DNA of 64,000 nucleotides, taken from assembly GCA_023229645.1 (NCBI GenBank), contig JALNYU010000001.1, positions 310,001 to 374,000 of the forward strand, in the 5' to 3' direction. This document shows, one piece after another, positions 1 to 9,424 of this stretch (position 1 is the stretch's first letter; every line of letters starts with the position of its first letter). Below the pieces are notes generated by a model that worked only from the letters and a program-made list of their open reading frames with translations, was not told the DNA's origin and did no database searches. The stretch comes from Nevskia sp. Its GTDB lineage: Bacteria; Pseudomonadota; Gammaproteobacteria; Nevskiales; Nevskiaceae. Made by a program: the position numbers and the translations under genes.

Positions 1-1317
1 ATCGGCGTTATCGACAGCCACGGCCGTGAGCGCGAGCGTTATAAGATTCCGTACGGCGCAGTGATCGTGGTGGCGGACGGCGATGCCGTTAAAGCCGGCC
101 AGCGCCTTGCGAAGTGGGACGCGCATACGCACCCGATCATCACCGAAATTGCCGGTCGCGTGCAGTTCCAGGACTTCGAAGACGGCATCACCGTTACGCG
201 CGAAACCGACGACATCACCGGCATGAGCACGCTCGTGATCACGGATCCGAAGACGCGCGGCATGGCCGGTAAAGACTTGCGCCCGGTATTGGCGCTGGTC
301 GATGCCAAGGGCAAGCCGCTGACGTTCCCAGGCACCGATATTCCGGCCGCGTACTCGCTGCCGCAGAAAGCGATCATCAACATCGAGGACGGCGCGGAAG
401 TGAAGGTCGGCGATGTCGTCGCCCGTATTCCGCAGGAAGCGTCGAAATCACGTGACATCACCGGCGGTTTGCCGCGCGTTGCGGACTTGTTCGAAGCCCG
501 TAAACCGAAGGATCCGGCCGTGCTCGCCGAAGCCTCCGGCACGATTCGCTTCGGCACCGCGACCAAGGGCAAACAGCGCCTGAAAGTCGTGAAGTCGGAT
601 GGCGATGAAGTCGAGCAGCTGATTCCGAAGTGGACGCAGATCACCGTGTTCGAAGGTGAACACGTTGAAATGGGCGAGCAGATTTCCGACGGCGAGCCGA
701 GCCCGCACGACATCCTGCGCTTGCAGGGCGTCACCGCGCTGGCGAACTACCTGGTTAAGGAAATTCAGGACGTGTATCGCCTGCAGGGCGTGCGTATCAA
801 CGACAAGCACATCGAAACCATTATTCGTCAGATGTTGCGTAAGGTTGAGATCGGCGAGCCGGGCGACACGCGCTTCTTGCAGGGTGAGCAGGCCGAAATC
901 TTCCATGTTCACGCCGAAAACCGGAAGATGAAGGCCAATAATTCGCGGCCGACGCAGTACTACCGGCAGTTGCTGGGCATCACGAAGGCAAGTTTGTCGA
1001 CGGAGTCGTTCATCTCCGCGGCGTCGTTCCAGGAAACAACGCGCGTGTTGACCGAAGCCTCGGTACGCGGTTCGCGCGACGAACTGCGCGGCCTGAAGGA
1101 GAACGTCATCGTCGGGCGTCTAATCCCCGCCGGTACCGGCTTGGCGCACCACGAGCAGCGGCGTAAGGCCCGTGGCGGCAGTTTGCTAGCTGATCTGCAG
1201 AATTCGATCGGCTCGTCGCCAATTACCGACGTTTTTGAGGCCGTGCGCAGCGAATCGGCAGTCAGCAGCCGTGACGACGGTGACGAAGAAGAAGCCGGCG
1301 GTGCCGACGAAGAGTAG
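1..1317 (+). CDS. rpoC: RNA polymerase beta' subunit, C-terminal part (cut by window edge)
   Basis: This is the last 438 residues of the beta' subunit of DNA-dependent RNA polymerase. The reading frame is open from base 1, so the gene starts outside the window. The stretch covers the late conserved regions that form the jaw and the end of the clamp. Recognisable blocks are SRDITGGLPRVADLFEARKP and LLGITKASLSTESFISAASF, followed by the FQETTRVLTEAS and LKENVIVGRLIPAGTG blocks, all diagnostic of beta'. The tail is acidic (DDGDEEEAGGADEE), as is common in gammaproteobacteria. It stands directly upstream of the str genes, the usual place of rpoBC. Confidence 0.98.
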   Translation: MGVIDSHGRERERYKIPYGAVIVVADGDAVKAGQRLAKWDAHTHPIITEIAGRVQFQDFEDGITVTRETDDITGMSTLVITDPKTRGMAGKDLRPVLALVDAKGKPLTFPGTDIPAAYSLPQKAIINIEDGAEVKVGDVVARIPQEASKSRDITGGLPRVADLFEARKPKDPAVLAEASGTIRFGTATKGKQRLKVVKSDGDEVEQLIPKWTQITVFEGEHVEMGEQISDGEPSPHDILRLQGVTALANYLVKEIQDVYRLQGVRINDKHIETIIRQMLRKVEIGEPGDTRFLQGEQAEIFHVHAENRKMKANNSRPTQYYRQLLGITKASLSTESFISAASFQETTRVLTEASVRGSRDELRGLKENVIVGRLIPAGTGLAHHEQRRKARGGSLLADLQNSIGSSPITDVFEAVRSESAVSSRDDGDEEEAGGADEE

Positions 1318-1325
1318 TAAAGCAA

Positions 1326-1358
1326 GGTGATCAGAGGCTTTTTTCGTCTCTGATCACC
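1326..1358 (+). terminator. Hairpin between rpoC and rpsL, U-run in the loop
   Basis: A perfect 11-bp stem (1326-1336 with 1348-1358, GGTGATCAGAG/CTCTGATCACC) starts nine bases after the rpoC stop. The six-T run lies inside the 11-base loop and no T-run follows the stem, so it is not a textbook intrinsic terminator. It may be a processing or 3'-stabilising hairpin, or a weak attenuator ahead of the rpsL promoter. Confidence 0.5.
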
Positions 1359-1399
1359 GGTTTCAGCAGTAAAAAAGCGACTAGAACACAAACTAGTAA

Positions 1400-1428
1400 T
1401 TGACTAATAGCGGGTGCGCTCGTATGAT
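1400..1428 (+). promoter_or_regulatory. Promoter of the str operon (sigma-70 type)
   Basis: TTGACT (1400-1405) and TATGAT (1423-1428) are separated by exactly 17 bases, a near-consensus sigma-70 promoter. It lies about 70 bases upstream of rpsL. A small inverted repeat (ACTAG...CTAGT, 1380-1397) sits just upstream of the -35 element. Together with the hairpin after rpoC, this suggests that rpsL-rpsG-fusA-tuf has its own promoter. Confidence 0.75.
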
Positions 1429-1499
1429 TCGCGCCCTCGTGCGGCGGGCCGAAAATCGTTTCGGTGTACGCCGTATCTCTTTTGAAAGCGGGAAATACA

Positions 1500-1901
1500 G
1501 TGCCAACGATCAACCAGTTAGTGCGCACCGGCCGGACCAGCAAGGCGGCCAAGAACAAAGTTCCGGCTCTTGAGGCCAGCCCTCAGAAACGCGGCGTCTG
1601 CACGCGCGTTTATACGACGACGCCGAAGAAGCCGAACTCGGCACTTCGTAAAGTCGCCCGTGTGCGCCTGACCAACGGTTTCGAAGTCACCAGCTACATC
1701 GGTGGTGAAGGCCATAACCTGCAGGAGCATTCGGTTGTTCTGATTCGCGGCGGTCGCGTTAAAGATCTTCCGGGTGTTCGTTATCACACCGTTCGCGGTT
1801 CGCTGGACGCCTCGGGTGTCGAGAAGCGCCGTCAGGGTCGTTCGAAGTACGGCGCCAAGCGCCCGAAACCCGGCGCTGCAGCCAAGACCACCAAGAAGTA
1901 A
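1500..1901 (+). CDS. rpsL: 30S ribosomal protein S12
   Basis: S12 lies at the decoding centre of the small subunit and controls accuracy. The protein is 133 residues, with the hallmark blocks PALEASPQKRGVC, TTTPKKPNSALRK (the lysine whose changes give streptomycin resistance) and GGRVKDLPGVRYH. I chose the GTG at 1500 because it gives the family N-terminus (PTINQLVR); an in-frame upstream start would add 12 unrelated residues. The tail (PGAAAKTTKK) is about ten residues longer than in E. coli. It is the first gene of the str group. Confidence 0.96.
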   Translation: MPTINQLVRTGRTSKAAKNKVPALEASPQKRGVCTRVYTTTPKKPNSALRKVARVRLTNGFEVTSYIGGEGHNLQEHSVVLIRGGRVKDLPGVRYHTVRGSLDASGVEKRRQGRSKYGAKRPKPGAAAKTTKK

Positions 1902-1941
1902 GCGGTCCGTCTCTCTCTAGCGTCAAATTCAGGATTCAATC

Positions 1942-2415
1942 ATGTCTCGTCGTCGTAGCCCAGAGCGTCGCGTAATTCTTCCGGACCCGAAGTTCAAGTC
2001 CGAACTGTTGACCAAGTTCATGAACATGGTCATGGAAGACGGCAAAAAGTCCGTCGCCGAAAAGATTCTCTACGGCGCTTTGGACCAGATCGCCACCAAG
2101 AAAAAGACGAGCGAACCGCTCGTCGTGCTTGAGACGGCGTTTGATAACGTTCGTCCGAGCGTCGAAGTGAAATCGCGCCGCGTTGGCGGTGCTACCTATC
2201 AGGTTCCGGTCGAAGTGCGTGCTGTACGCCGCACGACGCTGGCGATGCGCTGGTTGATCGACGCTGCGCGTTCGCGTGGAGAAAAGAGCATGGCCGACCG
2301 CTTGGCTGGCGAGCTGCTGGATGCTTCCGAGCATCGCGGCGCCGCGGTCAAGAAGCGTGAAGACACGCATAAGATGGCGGAAGCGAACAAAGCCTTCGCA
2401 CACTTCCGCTGGTAA
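1942..2415 (+). CDS. rpsG: 30S ribosomal protein S7
   Basis: S7 is a primary 16S rRNA binder that nucleates assembly of the 30S head and contacts tRNA in the E site. The 157-residue product has the normal family length and starts MSRRRSPERRVILPDPKF. The blocks NMVMEDGKKSVAEKI and YQVPVEVRAVRRTTLAMRWL are typical. It follows rpsL by 40 bases in the usual str order and precedes fusA. In enterics S7 represses its own operon; no such operator could be confirmed here by eye. Confidence 0.98.
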   Translation: MSRRRSPERRVILPDPKFKSELLTKFMNMVMEDGKKSVAEKILYGALDQIATKKKTSEPLVVLETAFDNVRPSVEVKSRRVGGATYQVPVEVRAVRRTTLAMRWLIDAARSRGEKSMADRLAGELLDASEHRGAAVKKREDTHKMAEANKAFAHFRW

Positions 2416-2433
2416 GTCGCCAGTTTGCAATGC

Positions 2434-2457
2434 GGCCGCGCTAGTTCGCGGCCCTTT
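2434..2457 (+). terminator. Possible attenuator hairpin between rpsG and fusA
   Basis: GGCCGCG (2434-2440) pairs with CGCGGCC (2447-2453) around a six-base loop and is followed by CTTTTC. It sits about 20 bases after the rpsG stop. The short T-run makes it a weak terminator at best; partial attenuation or RNA processing between rpsG and fusA is plausible. Confidence 0.4.
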
Positions 2458-2480
2458 TCAATTCTATTTGAGGTTTCCCC

Positions 2481-4577
2481 GTGTCTCGCACTACGCCTAT
2501 TGAGCGCTATCGCAACATCGGTATTTCCGCGCACATTGATGCCGGCAAGACCACGACGACCGAGCGCGTGCTGTTTTACACCGGCGTCAATCATAAGATT
2601 GGCGAAGTGCATGACGGCGCGGCCACCATGGACTGGATGGAGCAGGAGCAGGAGCGTGGCATTACGATCACCTCCGCCGCCACGACCTGCTTCTGGAAGG
2701 GCATGGGCGCACAGTTTGATCTGCACCGCATCAACATCATCGACACCCCAGGGCACGTTGACTTCACGATCGAAGTCGAACGCTCCATGCGCGTGCTTGA
2801 TGGCGCGTGCATGCTGTATTGCGCAGTCGGCGGCGTGCAGCCGCAGTCGGAAACGGTTTGGCGCCAGGCGACCAAGTACAAAGTCCCGCGCGTTGCGTTC
2901 GTCAACAAGATGGATCGTAGCGGCGCGAACTTCTTCAAAGTCGTCGAGCAGATGAAAACGCGTTTGCGCGCGAATCCGGTTCCAATCCAGATTCCGATCG
3001 GCGCTGAAGATAACTTCAAAGGCGTTGTCGATCTCGTCAAGATGAAGTCGATTCTCTGGAACGAGACTGACAAAGGCGTTACCTTCGAATATGGGGAAAT
3101 CCCGGCTGATCTCGTCGACACTGCCAATGAATGGCACGAGAAGATGATCGAAGCCGCTGCTGAAAGCAGCGAAGAGTTGATGAACAAGTACCTTGAAGGC
3201 GAGAAGCTGACTGAGGAAGAAATCAAGGCTGCCTTGCGGAAACGCACACTGGCGCTGGAAATCTTCCCGATGTTGTGCGGCTCGGCGTTCAAAAATAAGG
3301 GCGTACAAGCGATGCTTGACGCCGTCATCGAGTACCTGCCTGCCCCGACCGACGTCCCGCCGATCGAAGCGCATGATACCGACGATTACGAGAAGATCAT
3401 CGAGCGTCATGCCGATGATAAAGAACCGTTCTCGGCACTCGGCTTCAAGATCATGACCGATCCGTTCGTCGGTACGCTGACGTTTATCCGTGTCTATTCG
3501 GGCGTTTTGACGAAGGGCGACTCGGTCTATAACTCGCGCAGTGGCAAGACTGAGCGTATCGGCCGCCTAGTGCAGATGCACGCAAACAACCGTGAAGAAA
3601 TTGACGAAGTTCGCGCTGGCGATATCGCCGCGTGCGTCGGTCTAAAAGAAGTCTTCACCGGTACGACGCTGGCCGCGCAAAACGCGCCGGTTGTGCTGGA
3701 GCGTATGGAATTCCCGGAGCCGGTTATTTCGCAGGCGGTTGAGCCGAAGACCAAGGTCGATCAGGAAAGAATGGGCATTGCGCTGAATCGTCTGGCGCAA
3801 GAAGATCCGTCGTTCCGCGTCCGCACCGACGAAGAAACAGGCCAGACAGTCATCGCCGGTATGGGCGAGCTGCATCTGGAAATCATCGTCGACCGCATGA
3901 AGCGCGAATTTAAGGTCGAAGCCAATGTCGGCCCGCCGCAGGTTGCTTACCGTGAAACGATCCGCAAAGCGGTCGATTCCGAAGGCAAGTTCGTGCGTCA
4001 GTCGGGCGGTCGCGGTCAGTACGGTCATTGCTGGATCAAGATCGAACCGCAGGAGCCGGGCAAGGGCTACGAATTCGTTAACGGTATCGTTGGCGGCGTC
4101 ATTCCGCGCGAATTTGTGCCCGCGATCGACAAGGGCATTCAAGAAGCGATGAAAAATGGTGTCGTCGCCGGCTATCCGGTGGTCGACGTTAAGATCACCG
4201 TGTTTGACGGCTCATACCACGACGTCGACTCCAACGAAATGGCGTTTAAAGTTGCCGGTTCGATGGCGTTCAAGGAAGGCGTGCTGAAAGCCAGCCCGGT
4301 CATCCTGGAACCGATCATGGCGGTCGAAGTTGAAACGCCGGAAGATTACATGGGCGATGTCATGGGCGATTTGAATCGCCGCCGCGGCGTGATTTTGGGC
4401 ATGGACGATGTTGGCGGCATTAAGGCCCTGAAAGCCGAAGTTCCGCTGGCCGAAATGTTCCAGTATTCGACGACGCTGCGCTCGATGAGCCAGGGCCGTG
4501 CGACGTACACGATGGAATTCAAGAAGTATCAGGAAACGCCGGCAAACGTTGCTGCTGCGTTGAGTAAGAAGTCTTAA
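2481..4577 (+). CDS. fusA: Translation elongation factor G
   Basis: EF-G is the GTPase that drives translocation and, with RRF, ribosome recycling. The 698-residue product has a normal G domain: P-loop AHIDAGKT near residue 18, an intact switch I (ERGITITSAA), DTPGH and NKMD. Domains II to V follow, including the GRGQYGH block of domain IV and the GGIKALKAEVPLAEMF region of domain V. The start is GTG at 2481, giving the standard N-terminus RTTPIERYRNIGISAH. Its ordinary switch I contrasts with the altered one in the neighbouring EF-Tu. It is the third gene of the str group. Confidence 0.98.
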   Translation: MSRTTPIERYRNIGISAHIDAGKTTTTERVLFYTGVNHKIGEVHDGAATMDWMEQEQERGITITSAATTCFWKGMGAQFDLHRINIIDTPGHVDFTIEVERSMRVLDGACMLYCAVGGVQPQSETVWRQATKYKVPRVAFVNKMDRSGANFFKVVEQMKTRLRANPVPIQIPIGAEDNFKGVVDLVKMKSILWNETDKGVTFEYGEIPADLVDTANEWHEKMIEAAAESSEELMNKYLEGEKLTEEEIKAALRKRTLALEIFPMLCGSAFKNKGVQAMLDAVIEYLPAPTDVPPIEAHDTDDYEKIIERHADDKEPFSALGFKIMTDPFVGTLTFIRVYSGVLTKGDSVYNSRSGKTERIGRLVQMHANNREEIDEVRAGDIAACVGLKEVFTGTTLAAQNAPVVLERMEFPEPVISQAVEPKTKVDQERMGIALNRLAQEDPSFRVRTDEETGQTVIAGMGELHLEIIVDRMKREFKVEANVGPPQVAYRETIRKAVDSEGKFVRQSGGRGQYGHCWIKIEPQEPGKGYEFVNGIVGGVIPREFVPAIDKGIQEAMKNGVVAGYPVVDVKITVFDGSYHDVDSNEMAFKVAGSMAFKEGVLKASPVILEPIMAVEVETPEDYMGDVMGDLNRRRGVILGMDDVGGIKALKAEVPLAEMFQYSTTLRSMSQGRATYTMEFKKYQETPANVAAALSKKS

Positions 4578-4620
4578 CCCCACGCTGTACAAAACTTGAG
4601 TCGGATTAGAGGATATTTCG

Positions 4621-5820
<1,200 letters not shown>

Positions 5821-5826
5821 GGATAA

Positions 5827-5862
5827 AAAAGCCTCCGCGAGCTTGGCTCGCGGGGGCTTTTG
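5827..5862 (+). terminator. Intrinsic terminator after tuf
   Basis: A 12-bp GC-rich stem (GCCTCCGCGAGC, 5831-5842, with GCTCGCGGGGGC, 5846-5857) with a three-base loop is followed by TTTT. It begins about ten bases after the tuf stop and ends the str transcript. Confidence 0.88.
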
Positions 5863-5904
5863 CTTCAATGTTGCAGCTTGGTTGGAAATATATCCAAGAA
5901 AGTG

Positions 5905-5933
5905 TTGCAGCAGTGTTCAGGTAACGATATAAT
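5905..5933 (+). promoter_or_regulatory. Promoter of the S10 operon (sigma-70 type)
   Basis: TTGCAG (5905-5910) and a perfect TATAAT (5928-5933) are separated by 17 bases. The site lies between the tuf terminator and rpsJ, about 65 bases upstream of the rpsJ start, as expected for the promoter of the S10-spc block. Confidence 0.85.
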
Positions 5934-6000
5934 TCGCCCCCCTTAGTTCCCCGCTGATTCATTCGGTCATCGGGTAGTTCTTTAAGACTTGAGTGAGAGC

Positions 6001-6318
6001 ATGGCCGCAACCAGCCAATCGATACGTATTCGGCTTAAAGCCTTTGATCATCGCCTGATCGATAAATCGGCGCGTGAGATCGTGGAAACCGCGAAGCGAA
6101 CCGGCGCCGTTGTGCGCGGTCCGATCCCGCTGCCGACACGCAAAGAGCGCTACACCATTTTGATTTCGCCGCATGCAGATAAAACTGCTCGCGATCAGTA
6201 CGAAATCCGCACGCATAAGCGCCTGATGCAAATTATCGATCCGACTGAAAAGACGGTTGATGCGCTGTCGAAGCTCGACCTGCCGGCAGGCGTCGAAGTT
6301 CAGATTCGCGTCAACTAA
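6001..6318 (+). CDS. rpsJ: 30S ribosomal protein S10
   Basis: S10 belongs to the 30S head and, as NusE, is part of transcription antitermination complexes. The ATG at 6001 gives 105 residues, close to the family's usual length, and the frame then runs SIRIRLKAFDHRLIDKSARE. An in-frame TTG at 5989 would add only four residues and is less likely. The PLPTRKERYTILISPH block is diagnostic. It is the first gene of the S10 block, behind a strong promoter. Confidence 0.97.
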   Translation: MAATSQSIRIRLKAFDHRLIDKSAREIVETAKRTGAVVRGPIPLPTRKERYTILISPHADKTARDQYEIRTHKRLMQIIDPTEKTVDALSKLDLPAGVEVQIRVN

Positions 6319-6337
6319 GGCCGAAGGAGAAAGTATA

Positions 6338-6967
6338 ATGACCATCGGCATCGTTGGACGTAAAGCAGGCATGACGCGCATTTTTACGGAAGCAGGGGAG
6401 TCCATCCCGGTAACCGTGATTGAATGTTCGCCAAACCGCATCACTCAAGTTAAGACTGTAGAGACCGATGGCTACAACGCCGTCCAGGTTACTGCAGGCG
6501 AAAAGAAAACCAGCCACGTCAACAAAGCGCTCACCGGTCACTTTAAAAAGGCTGGCGTCGCGGCGGGTCGCGGTCTCTGGGAATTCCGCCTAAACGAAGG
6601 CGAGGCATTCGCAGTCGGTGCTGAAATCAACGTTACGGTATTCGAAGGCGTCAAAGCCGTCGATGTTTCGGGCGTCAGCATCGGTAAAGGTTTTGCTGGT
6701 GTCCAGAAGCGTTGGAACTTCCGCGGCGGCCGTGCCAGTCACGGTAACTCGCTATCCCACCGCGTTCCTGGATCTATCGGTCAGCGCCAGAGCCCGGGCA
6801 AAGTGTGGAAGGGCAAGAAAATGGCTGGCCACATGGGCAGTGATAACGTCACTGCGTTGAACCTGGATGTCGTCAAAATCGACCTCGAGCGCAATCTGCT
6901 GTTGGTCAAGGGCGCAGTGCCTGGCCACAAAGGCGCCGACGTTGTCGTGCATCCTACGGTTAAGTAA
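6338..6967 (+). CDS. rplC: 50S ribosomal protein L3
   Basis: L3 is an early assembly protein of the large subunit that reaches towards the peptidyl-transferase centre. The ATG at 6338, with GAAGGAGA upstream, gives 209 residues starting MTIGIVGRKAGMTRIF. The blocks KGFAGVQKRWNFRGGRASHG and GSIGQRQSPGKVWKGKKMAG are typical; the glutamine of the second is the residue methylated by PrmB in E. coli. It lies 19 bases after rpsJ. Confidence 0.98.
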   Translation: MTIGIVGRKAGMTRIFTEAGESIPVTVIECSPNRITQVKTVETDGYNAVQVTAGEKKTSHVNKALTGHFKKAGVAAGRGLWEFRLNEGEAFAVGAEINVTVFEGVKAVDVSGVSIGKGFAGVQKRWNFRGGRASHGNSLSHRVPGSIGQRQSPGKVWKGKKMAGHMGSDNVTALNLDVVKIDLERNLLLVKGAVPGHKGADVVVHPTVK

Positions 6968-6988
6968 GAAGTAATCCGGAATAGCAAC

Positions 6989-7594
6989 ATGGAACTTCAA
7001 TTTCATCAGAGCGGCGAAAAGCTGGACGTCGCGGAAGCGGTGTTCGGCGCCGCTTTCAACGAGCCCCTCGTTCACCAGGTCGTGACGGCGTATCTCGCCG
7101 GTGGTCGGGCGGGAACGAAGGCACAGAAATCCAAAGCAATGGTTCGCGGCGGCGGCAAAAAGCCCTGGAAGCAAAAGGGCACCGGTCAGGCACGCGCGGG
7201 CTCTATTCGCAGCCCGCTATGGCGTGGCGGCGGTAAGACGTTCGCCGCGGTGCCGCGCGATCATTCTCAGAAGGTTAATAAGAAGATGTATCGGGGCGCT
7301 ATCCGTTCGATCATCTCTGAATTAAATCGGCAAGGATCATTGATCGTAACCGACAGTTTCACAGTCGAAGCGGCAAAGACCAAGTCGTTGATTCAGAAAC
7401 TAAACCAAGTTGGTGCGAACGATATTTTAATCGTTACGGATAGCTTGGACCAGAATCTGTTCTTGTCTGCGCGCAATCTGCACCGCGTCAATGTCGTCGA
7501 CGTTGATGGCGTCAATCCGGTTGCGCTGCTGTCGTTCAAGCATGTGCTGTTGACGACGCCGGCAGTCAAAAAACTTGAGGCTTGGTTGTCATGA
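6989..7594 (+). CDS. rplD: 50S ribosomal protein L4
   Basis: L4 helps form the peptide exit tunnel constriction and in E. coli represses the S10 operon. The product is 201 residues; the extended loop KPWKQKGTGQARAGSIRSPL is the hallmark. The N-terminus (MELQFHQSGEKLDVAEAVFG) is normal. Its stop overlaps the rplW start (ATGA), indicating translational coupling. No L4-binding leader was recognised upstream of rpsJ. Confidence 0.97.
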   Translation: MELQFHQSGEKLDVAEAVFGAAFNEPLVHQVVTAYLAGGRAGTKAQKSKAMVRGGGKKPWKQKGTGQARAGSIRSPLWRGGGKTFAAVPRDHSQKVNKKMYRGAIRSIISELNRQGSLIVTDSFTVEAAKTKSLIQKLNQVGANDILIVTDSLDQNLFLSARNLHRVNVVDVDGVNPVALLSFKHVLLTTPAVKKLEAWLS

Positions 7595-7908
7595 GCAAAA
7601 TTAAATTATCTGGCGAGCGCTTGCACCAGCTGATCCTGGCGCCGGTGGTTTCTGAAAAGAGCACGCGCGTTTCGGAAAAGCAGAATCAGGCTGTATTTAA
7701 AGTCCTGCGGGATGCGAAGAAGCCGGAAATCAAAGAAGCCGTCGAGAAGCTGTTCAACGTAAAAGTTGAGGCTGTTCGCACGCTGAACGTAAAAGGCAAA
7801 ACGCGCAGGTTTGGCGGGATGGCCGGTGTTCGTTCGGACTGGAAAAAGGCTTACGTCAAACTCGCCGAAGGTCAGGAAATTGATTTCCTGGCTGGCAATA
7901 ACGCTTAA
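7591..7908 (+). CDS. rplW: 50S ribosomal protein L23
   Basis: L23 lies at the tunnel exit and is the docking site for trigger factor and SRP. The ATG at 7591 overlaps the rplD stop and gives 105 residues starting MSKIKLSGERLHQLILAPVV. The blocks SEKSTR and NVKGKTRRFGG are characteristic, as is the acidic EGQEIDF near the end. Confidence 0.96.
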   Translation: MSKIKLSGERLHQLILAPVVSEKSTRVSEKQNQAVFKVLRDAKKPEIKEAVEKLFNVKVEAVRTLNVKGKTRRFGGMAGVRSDWKKAYVKLAEGQEIDFLAGNNA

Positions 7909-7922
7909 TCGGAGCGACGAGC

Positions 7923-8753
7923 ATGCCTCTCCAGAAAATGAAGCCGACGTCGCCTGGGCGCCGTCACGTCATCGCGGTTAACCACCCGAACTTATACAAG
8001 GGTCGTCCGTTTGCGCCGCTGATCGAAGCAAAATCTTCGAATGGTGGCCGTAACAATCACGGCCATATTACGACGCGCCACCAAGGTGGCGGGCATAAAC
8101 AGCAGTATCGCGTAATTGATTTTAAGCGCGATAAAGACTCAATTCCGGCAAAAGTCGAGCGGGTCGAATACGATCCAAATCGTAGCGCGCATATTGCGTT
8201 GCTGTTGTACAAAGACGGCGAACGCCGTTACATCATCGCCCCGAAAGGCGTGGTTGTCGGTGATGCGATTCAGTCCGGCGGTGATGCGCCGATCAAGCCA
8301 GGCAATGCCCTGCCGATTCGGAACATCCCGATTGGTTCTACGATTCATTGCATCGAACTGCGTGCCGGCAAGGGTGCTCAGCTCGCGCGTTCCGCAGGCG
8401 CCGCAGTGCAATTGGTTGCGCGTGAAGGCGTCTACGCAACGATTCGTCTGCGCAGCGGCGAAATGCGCAAAGTGCATAGCGACTGCCGCGCAACGTTGGG
8501 CGAAGTCAGCAATACCGAGCATAACTTGCGTCACTTCGGTAAAGCGGGTGCCAAACGTTGGAAAGGTATCCGCCCAACCGTTCGTGGTGTAGTCATGAAC
8601 CCGGTTGACCATCCGCATGGTGGTGGTGAAGGCAAGTCCGGGCAGGGTAACCCGCATCCGGTTTCGCCATGGGGCCAAAAGGCCAAGGGCCTTAAGACTC
8701 GCAATAATAAACGCACGCAGAAGTTTATCGTGCGCAGCCGTCATAAGAAGTAA
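7923..8753 (+). CDS. rplB: 50S ribosomal protein L2
   Basis: L2 is needed for subunit association and shapes the peptidyl-transferase region. The 276-residue product has the normal length. The C-terminal RGVVMNPVDHPHGGGEGK block contains the conserved histidine near the catalytic centre, and KTRNNKRTQKFIVRSRHKK ends the protein as in other proteobacteria. It follows rplW by 14 bases. Confidence 0.98.
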   Translation: MPLQKMKPTSPGRRHVIAVNHPNLYKGRPFAPLIEAKSSNGGRNNHGHITTRHQGGGHKQQYRVIDFKRDKDSIPAKVERVEYDPNRSAHIALLLYKDGERRYIIAPKGVVVGDAIQSGGDAPIKPGNALPIRNIPIGSTIHCIELRAGKGAQLARSAGAAVQLVAREGVYATIRLRSGEMRKVHSDCRATLGEVSNTEHNLRHFGKAGAKRWKGIRPTVRGVVMNPVDHPHGGGEGKSGQGNPHPVSPWGQKAKGLKTRNNKRTQKFIVRSRHKK

Positions 8754-8779
8754 TACTTAGTTTATAACGAGAGTTCGTT

Positions 8780-9055
8780 ATGCCGCGTTCCGTTAAAAAA
8801 GGTCCGTTCATCGATCATCACCTTGCGAAGAAGGTGTCTGATGCTCAGGCGAGTCGTGTGAAGAAACCGATCAAAACTTGGTCGCGTCGCTCCATGGTTT
8901 CTCCTGACATGGTCGGTTTGACGCTTCAAGTGCACAATGGCCGGCTGCATGTGCCGATTTTTATTACTGAAAACATGGTCAGCCATAAGCTGGGCGAGTT
9001 CTCACCGACGCGCACTTTCAAGGGCCACACGGCCGGCGATAAGAAAGCGGGCTAA
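8780..9055 (+). CDS. rpsS: 30S ribosomal protein S19
   Basis: S19 forms part of the 30S head with S13 and contacts the large subunit through bridge B1. It has 91 residues starting MPRSVKKGPFIDHHL, with RRSMVSPDMVGLT and the basic FKGHTAGDKKAG tail. Length and order (rplB-rpsS-rplV) are standard. Confidence 0.97.
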   Translation: MPRSVKKGPFIDHHLAKKVSDAQASRVKKPIKTWSRRSMVSPDMVGLTLQVHNGRLHVPIFITENMVSHKLGEFSPTRTFKGHTAGDKKAG

Positions 9056-9066
9056 GGAGTTAATTC

Positions 9067-9408
9067 ATGCAAACTCAAGCCGTTCTTAGGTTCGTTCGTT
9101 TGTCGCCGCTGAAGGCACGTTTGATCGCTGATCAAGTCCGTGGCCAGAAAGTCGATAGCGCATTAAACATTCTCAAGTTCTCGCGTCAGCGTGCAGCCGG
9201 CATCATCCGTAAGGTGCTTGAATCTGCAATCGCCAATGCCGAGAACAATGACGGCGCCGATGTCGATGAATTGAAGATTTCAGAAATCTTCGTCGATGAA
9301 GGTCCGACGATCAAGCGTATCCGCCCGCGTGCGAAAGGCCGGGCTGATCGGATTTTGAAGCGCACCAGTCACATTACGATTCGCGTAGCCGACGGCTCCA
9401 CCGTTTAA
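9067..9408 (+). CDS. rplV: 50S ribosomal protein L22
   Basis: L22 lines the peptide exit tunnel with a long beta hairpin; changes there give macrolide resistance. The product is 113 residues. The blocks RFVRLSPLKARLIADQVRG and FVDEGPTIKRIRPRAKGRAD (the tunnel hairpin) are intact. It lies 11 bases after rpsS with a GGAG ribosome binding site. Confidence 0.97.
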   Translation: MQTQAVLRFVRLSPLKARLIADQVRGQKVDSALNILKFSRQRAAGIIRKVLESAIANAENNDGADVDELKISEIFVDEGPTIKRIRPRAKGRADRILKRTSHITIRVADGSTV

Positions 9409-9424
9409 CGGGAACTGCATTTTT

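Noticed and set aside
2199..3410. Long open frame of 403 codons on the minus strand within rpsG-fusA
   Set aside because: It is the antisense shadow of highly biased ribosomal genes; its translation has no family resemblance and lies wholly under rpsG and fusA.
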